Origin: Spirosoma sp. SC4-14
Lineage (GTDB): Bacteria; Bacteroidota; Bacteroidia; Cytophagales; Spirosomataceae
Assembly: GCF_037201965.1 (NCBI RefSeq)
Contig: NZ_CP147518.1
Coordinates: forward strand, 2,665,001-2,729,000
Reading direction: 5' to 3'
Length of the DNA stretch: 64,000 bases
Shown here: positions 61,559 to 64,000 of the stretch, in pieces
Layout of the letters: each line of letters opens with the position of its first letter
Position numbering within the stretch: position 1 is the first letter of the stretch
Translations under genes and position numbers: made by a program
Notes under the pieces: generated by a model
Databases searched by the model: none
What the model saw: only the letters and a program-made list of their open reading frames with translations
What the model was told of the DNA's origin: nothing

Positions 61559-64000
61559 TTAATTACTCTTCAATGTTGCCAAAAAGCTCACTACGTCTCG
61601 AATTTCCCGCTTGGTGAGCAAATACTTCATGTCGGGCATACTCGACGGGGCGTAGGTCGTTTTCGCAATCTGATCTTTTCGGATGGTGAGATCGGGCTCG
61701 TCACCACTTTTTAGCACCAGTTCATTATCCGTTTCTTTCTGCACGATACCACTAAGCGTTTTACCATCTTTCATCTCGAGCGTTGCCGTTCCGAAACCGG
61801 GAGCCAGCCGCGCACTCGGATTGACGACCGCTTCGAGCAGCTGTTCGCGCGTCAGGCGGCTAGCTACCCCATTGAGCCGGGGCCCAGCATTGCCGCCTAA
61901 GTCATCGTAGGAGTGGCAGCGGATGCATTGGGCAGTTTGATGCCGAAAGAAAATGCGCCGTCCTTTGTCGGGTTCGCCACCGTACAGACTGGCCTGATAG
62001 GAAGCCAGAACGGCATCGGGCGACTGCTTGGCCAAAATCGCCTTATGCTGGGCAATAAGTTGGGGCGATTTGGTTTCGGTGATGGCTTCTTCCAGCTCAA
62101 GGCTCTGTTCAACCGGTAATTTACCCGCCGACAGGTCAGCGAGTAACTGGTCGAAAATGGGCTTGGTATTGGCAACCGGTAATTTCCCCAGCGTAACCAG
62201 CGCAGCCTGTTTTTCTTCCGTCGAATGCGTTTTCAGAACGTCCGACAACTGAGCAACCATCTGGTCTTTGGGCATATTGGTTTTGCCAATCAGGTCCAGC
62301 GCAGCTACCCGCACCCGTTTGTCCTTATCGGCAAGGGCTGTTTCGATGGCTGTGCCAATCTGCTTGTCGTTCAGGGCGGCCAGCGCGCGGAGGGCTTCTT
62401 CCCGAATTTCAGCTTCCCGGTCGTTTTTAAGCCGATCAATAAGCACAGGTCCGGCGGCAGTAATTGATAACTTGCTGATTGCCCGTATGGCACTCCGGCG
62501 TAGTGGCAGTTCAGAATTCGTTGCCATTGCCATGAATAGCTGGGCTGATTTGGTCTTAAGAGCCGCAGGATCGCGTGTTATTGGGCCCCTGTATCGACCA
62601 TCAACCCGGTCGAGCAGCGACGGTTTTGCCCAGGTGCTCAGCGCATCCATAGCTTCGGCACGTAGCGGAACTGGGTTGCCATCGGTATTGGCATAGCGAA
62701 TCAGATTTTGCATCGCTTCGGCCGTGCCTACCCGCAAATTGGCGTTGATAGCCCGGCGAATAAGTGGTTCGTTCGTAAACTTGGTGCTTGTCAGGACTTT
62801 TCCCAATGCTGGCAGGGCCTGCGGAATCGATAAATCGTCGTTGATGCCGCGAGCTGCTTCGGTGACCACAAATTCGTCGCTGTCGTTCAGGAAGTTGGCA
62901 ATGCCGGGGTTTTGCATCCGACGCAAAGCCACCACGGCTGCGATACGCACCGCCCGCGACGGATGATTGGATAAAGCAATAATTGGTTCAGCCTTGCCGA
63001 TACGCGCCAGTGCCAGACTGCCCGCATGACGGATGTACGTATCTTCGTCGTTGTTAGCTTCGAGCAATGAAATGATTGGCTGAATAGCTGGTGCATACGC
63101 AATACGGCCCAGTGCTTCGGCGGCAAAAAAGCGTGTGCGGCTATTTTCATCTTTCAGCATTGGCACCAGCGCCGGGCCAGCCGCAGTGTAACGCATGTCG
63201 CCCAGCCAGCGAGCGGCCTGCGCCCGGATTTCGGGATCGCTGTCTTTCAGATACGGCATCAGCCGCTGTGCATATTTGGCATCTTTACGCGCCAATTGGC
63301 TCATGCCCCAGATGCTATGCACGCGGGCGAGTTGGTGTTCGGTCTGCTGAAGCATTTGCCCGAAAGCCGCAGCGCCCGCTTCGCCCCGTTTCACCAGTTC
63401 GAATTGTGCTTTCTGCCGAACACGCATATCCGCATTTTTCAGATAGCCACTCAGTTCGCTTACGGGCGTCTTACTGAAATTCTGTGCCAGTAACTTTTTC
63501 GTGAGGGCCCGTTCAGCCCAGTTTGCGCCATCCTTATCGTCGAGCTTCCAGACGCGGCCGTAGTCTTTGGTATCCCAACCGTTAATCCAGTCGGCTACGT
63601 ACATGGCGCCATCAGGACCGAAATCGATACCCGTTGCCAGCACATTACCCAGAATCTTCTTCGACTTGTCTAGCTCAAACGACGCGCCTTTGGGCTTCAG
63701 CGTAAAGGCATGAATACCCGACGCGGCCGGACTGCCGACGAATTCGGCAATGAAAAAGGTGTTTTTGTATTTCGGGCTCAGGGCCGTGCCGGGGTTGTAA
63801 AGCATACCCGCCGGACCGCTGACAAAGTTGGCCAGTGGGGGCAGAATATAAGCCGCCTGCCCGTCGAAACGGGGTTTAAACATCTGCTCGTCCATCCAGA
63901 CTTTGTAGGTGTTGTTCAGCGGATCGCGGTATTTACCGTATTGCCAGTTGCTGCGCCAGCCCGTGTCGGAACCGTTCACGATGTAGACCAGCCGTTCTTT
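61559..64000 (-). CDS. PQQ/NHL-type propeller, HEAT-repeat and cytochrome c protein (N-terminus outside window)
   Basis: The frame is open to the right edge (E-R-L-V-Y-I-V before the GTG at 63979), so only the last 813 or so residues are seen. In order: the end of a sugar-dehydrogenase-like beta-propeller (G-S-D-T-G-W-R, G-I-D-F-G-P-D-G-A-M-Y-V-A-D-W), about 450 residues of HEAT repeats (for example D-P-E-I-R-A-Q-A-A-R-W-L-G-D), a c-type heme site C-I-R-C-H and a closing D-V-V-S-F-L-A-T-L-K. Large proteins of this plan are common in Planctomycetes and Bacteroidota and are thought to oxidise sugars or alcohols outside the cytoplasm. Confidence 0.88.
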   Translation of the reverse strand, partial: KERLVYIVNGSDTGWRSNWQYGKYRDPLNNTYKVWMDEQMFKPRFDGQAAYILPPLANFVSGPAGMLYNPGTALSPKYKNTFFIAEFVGSPAASGIHAFTLKPKGASFELDKSKKILGNVLATGIDFGPDGAMYVADWINGWDTKDYGRVWKLDDKDGANWAERALTKKLLAQNFSKTPVSELSGYLKNADMRVRQKAQFELVKRGEAGAAAFGQMLQQTEHQLARVHSIWGMSQLARKDAKYAQRLMPYLKDSDPEIRAQAARWLGDMRYTAAGPALVPMLKDENSRTRFFAAEALGRIAYAPAIQPIISLLEANNDEDTYIRHAGSLALARIGKAEPIIALSNHPSRAVRIAAVVALRRMQNPGIANFLNDSDEFVVTEAARGINDDLSIPQALPALGKVLTSTKFTNEPLIRRAINANLRVGTAEAMQNLIRYANTDGNPVPLRAEAMDALSTWAKPSLLDRVDGRYRGPITRDPAALKTKSAQLFMAMATNSELPLRRSAIRAISKLSITAAGPVLIDRLKNDREAEIREEALRALAALNDKQIGTAIETALADKDKRVRVAALDLIGKTNMPKDQMVAQLSDVLKTHSTEEKQAALVTLGKLPVANTKPIFDQLLADLSAGKLPVEQSLELEEAITETKSPQLIAQHKAILAKQSPDAVLASYQASLYGGEPDKGRRIFFRHQTAQCIRCHSYDDLGGNAGPRLNGVASRLTREQLLEAVVNPSARLAPGFGTATLEMKDGKTLSGIVQKETDNELVLKSGDEPDLTIRKDQIAKTTYAPSSMPDMKYLLTKREIRDVVSFLATLKSN

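Overview
The window reads as chromosomal DNA of a Bacteroidota species of the order Cytophagales, most like the Spirosoma group. The evidence is a SusC/SusD pair, an ECF sigma/FecR cassette, many Cys-lipoproteins, few Shine-Dalgarno sites, and TTG-(N~19)-TAnnTTTG promoters of the Bacteroidota type. Base composition is near 50% GC. I see no phage, insertion sequence or CRISPR array. One tRNA gene, tRNA-Glu(UUC), is present.

Layout. 1-6011 (minus): a partial GT39-like membrane glycosyltransferase, an OmpA/PD40 protein, a lipoprotein alpha-amylase and rpe. 6274-9912 (plus): ligA, a frameshifted DUF3782-like gene and dapA. 10000-15213 (minus): a small lipoprotein, a DUF5916 protein and an M14 carboxypeptidase. 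15397-17153: tRNA-Glu, an orphan gene and an AT-rich gap. 17154-24861 (plus): two imelysin-type lipoproteins, a di-heme oxidoreductase, an HTTM membrane protein and a TonB receptor, together looking like a metal (probably iron) uptake operon. 24899-29593 (minus): an esterase-like hydrolase, a small membrane ORF, an FtsX/MacB-type permease and its PadR regulator. 29887-42080 (plus): ECF sigma, FecR, an STN-bearing SusC, SusD, a tandem SGNH hydrolase, an SGNH-TPR membrane protein, a DUF5989 protein and a lipoprotein. 42122-45021: fabF, a TetR regulator and small membrane proteins. 45199-55661 (plus): an FHA/PP2C/Ser-Thr-kinase/SEDS-PBP cluster. 55810-64000: an acyltransferase, tal, an AtuA-type pair, a CitMHS transporter and a partial HEAT/cytochrome c protein.

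The most striking region is 45199-55661. An FHA protein, a 28-codon one-helix ORF, a membrane-anchored PP2C phosphatase, two tandem membrane Ser/Thr kinases, a 1325-residue protein joining a SEDS (RodA/FtsW) glycosyltransferase to a class B penicillin-binding protein, and a second FHA protein lie head to tail with 1-nt overlaps or short gaps. The gene set mirrors the actinobacterial fhaA-fhaB-pstP-rodA-pbpA-pknA-pknB locus. Here, however, the synthase and transpeptidase are one polypeptide, the kinases lack PASTA domains, and the polymerase carries an extra periplasmic module. I infer a phosphorylation-controlled peptidoglycan synthesis machine.

Long, near-perfect hairpins mark many gene ends (9920, 12591, 26471, 37236, 42072, 44702, 55710, 61507). 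Several are much longer than ordinary terminators.
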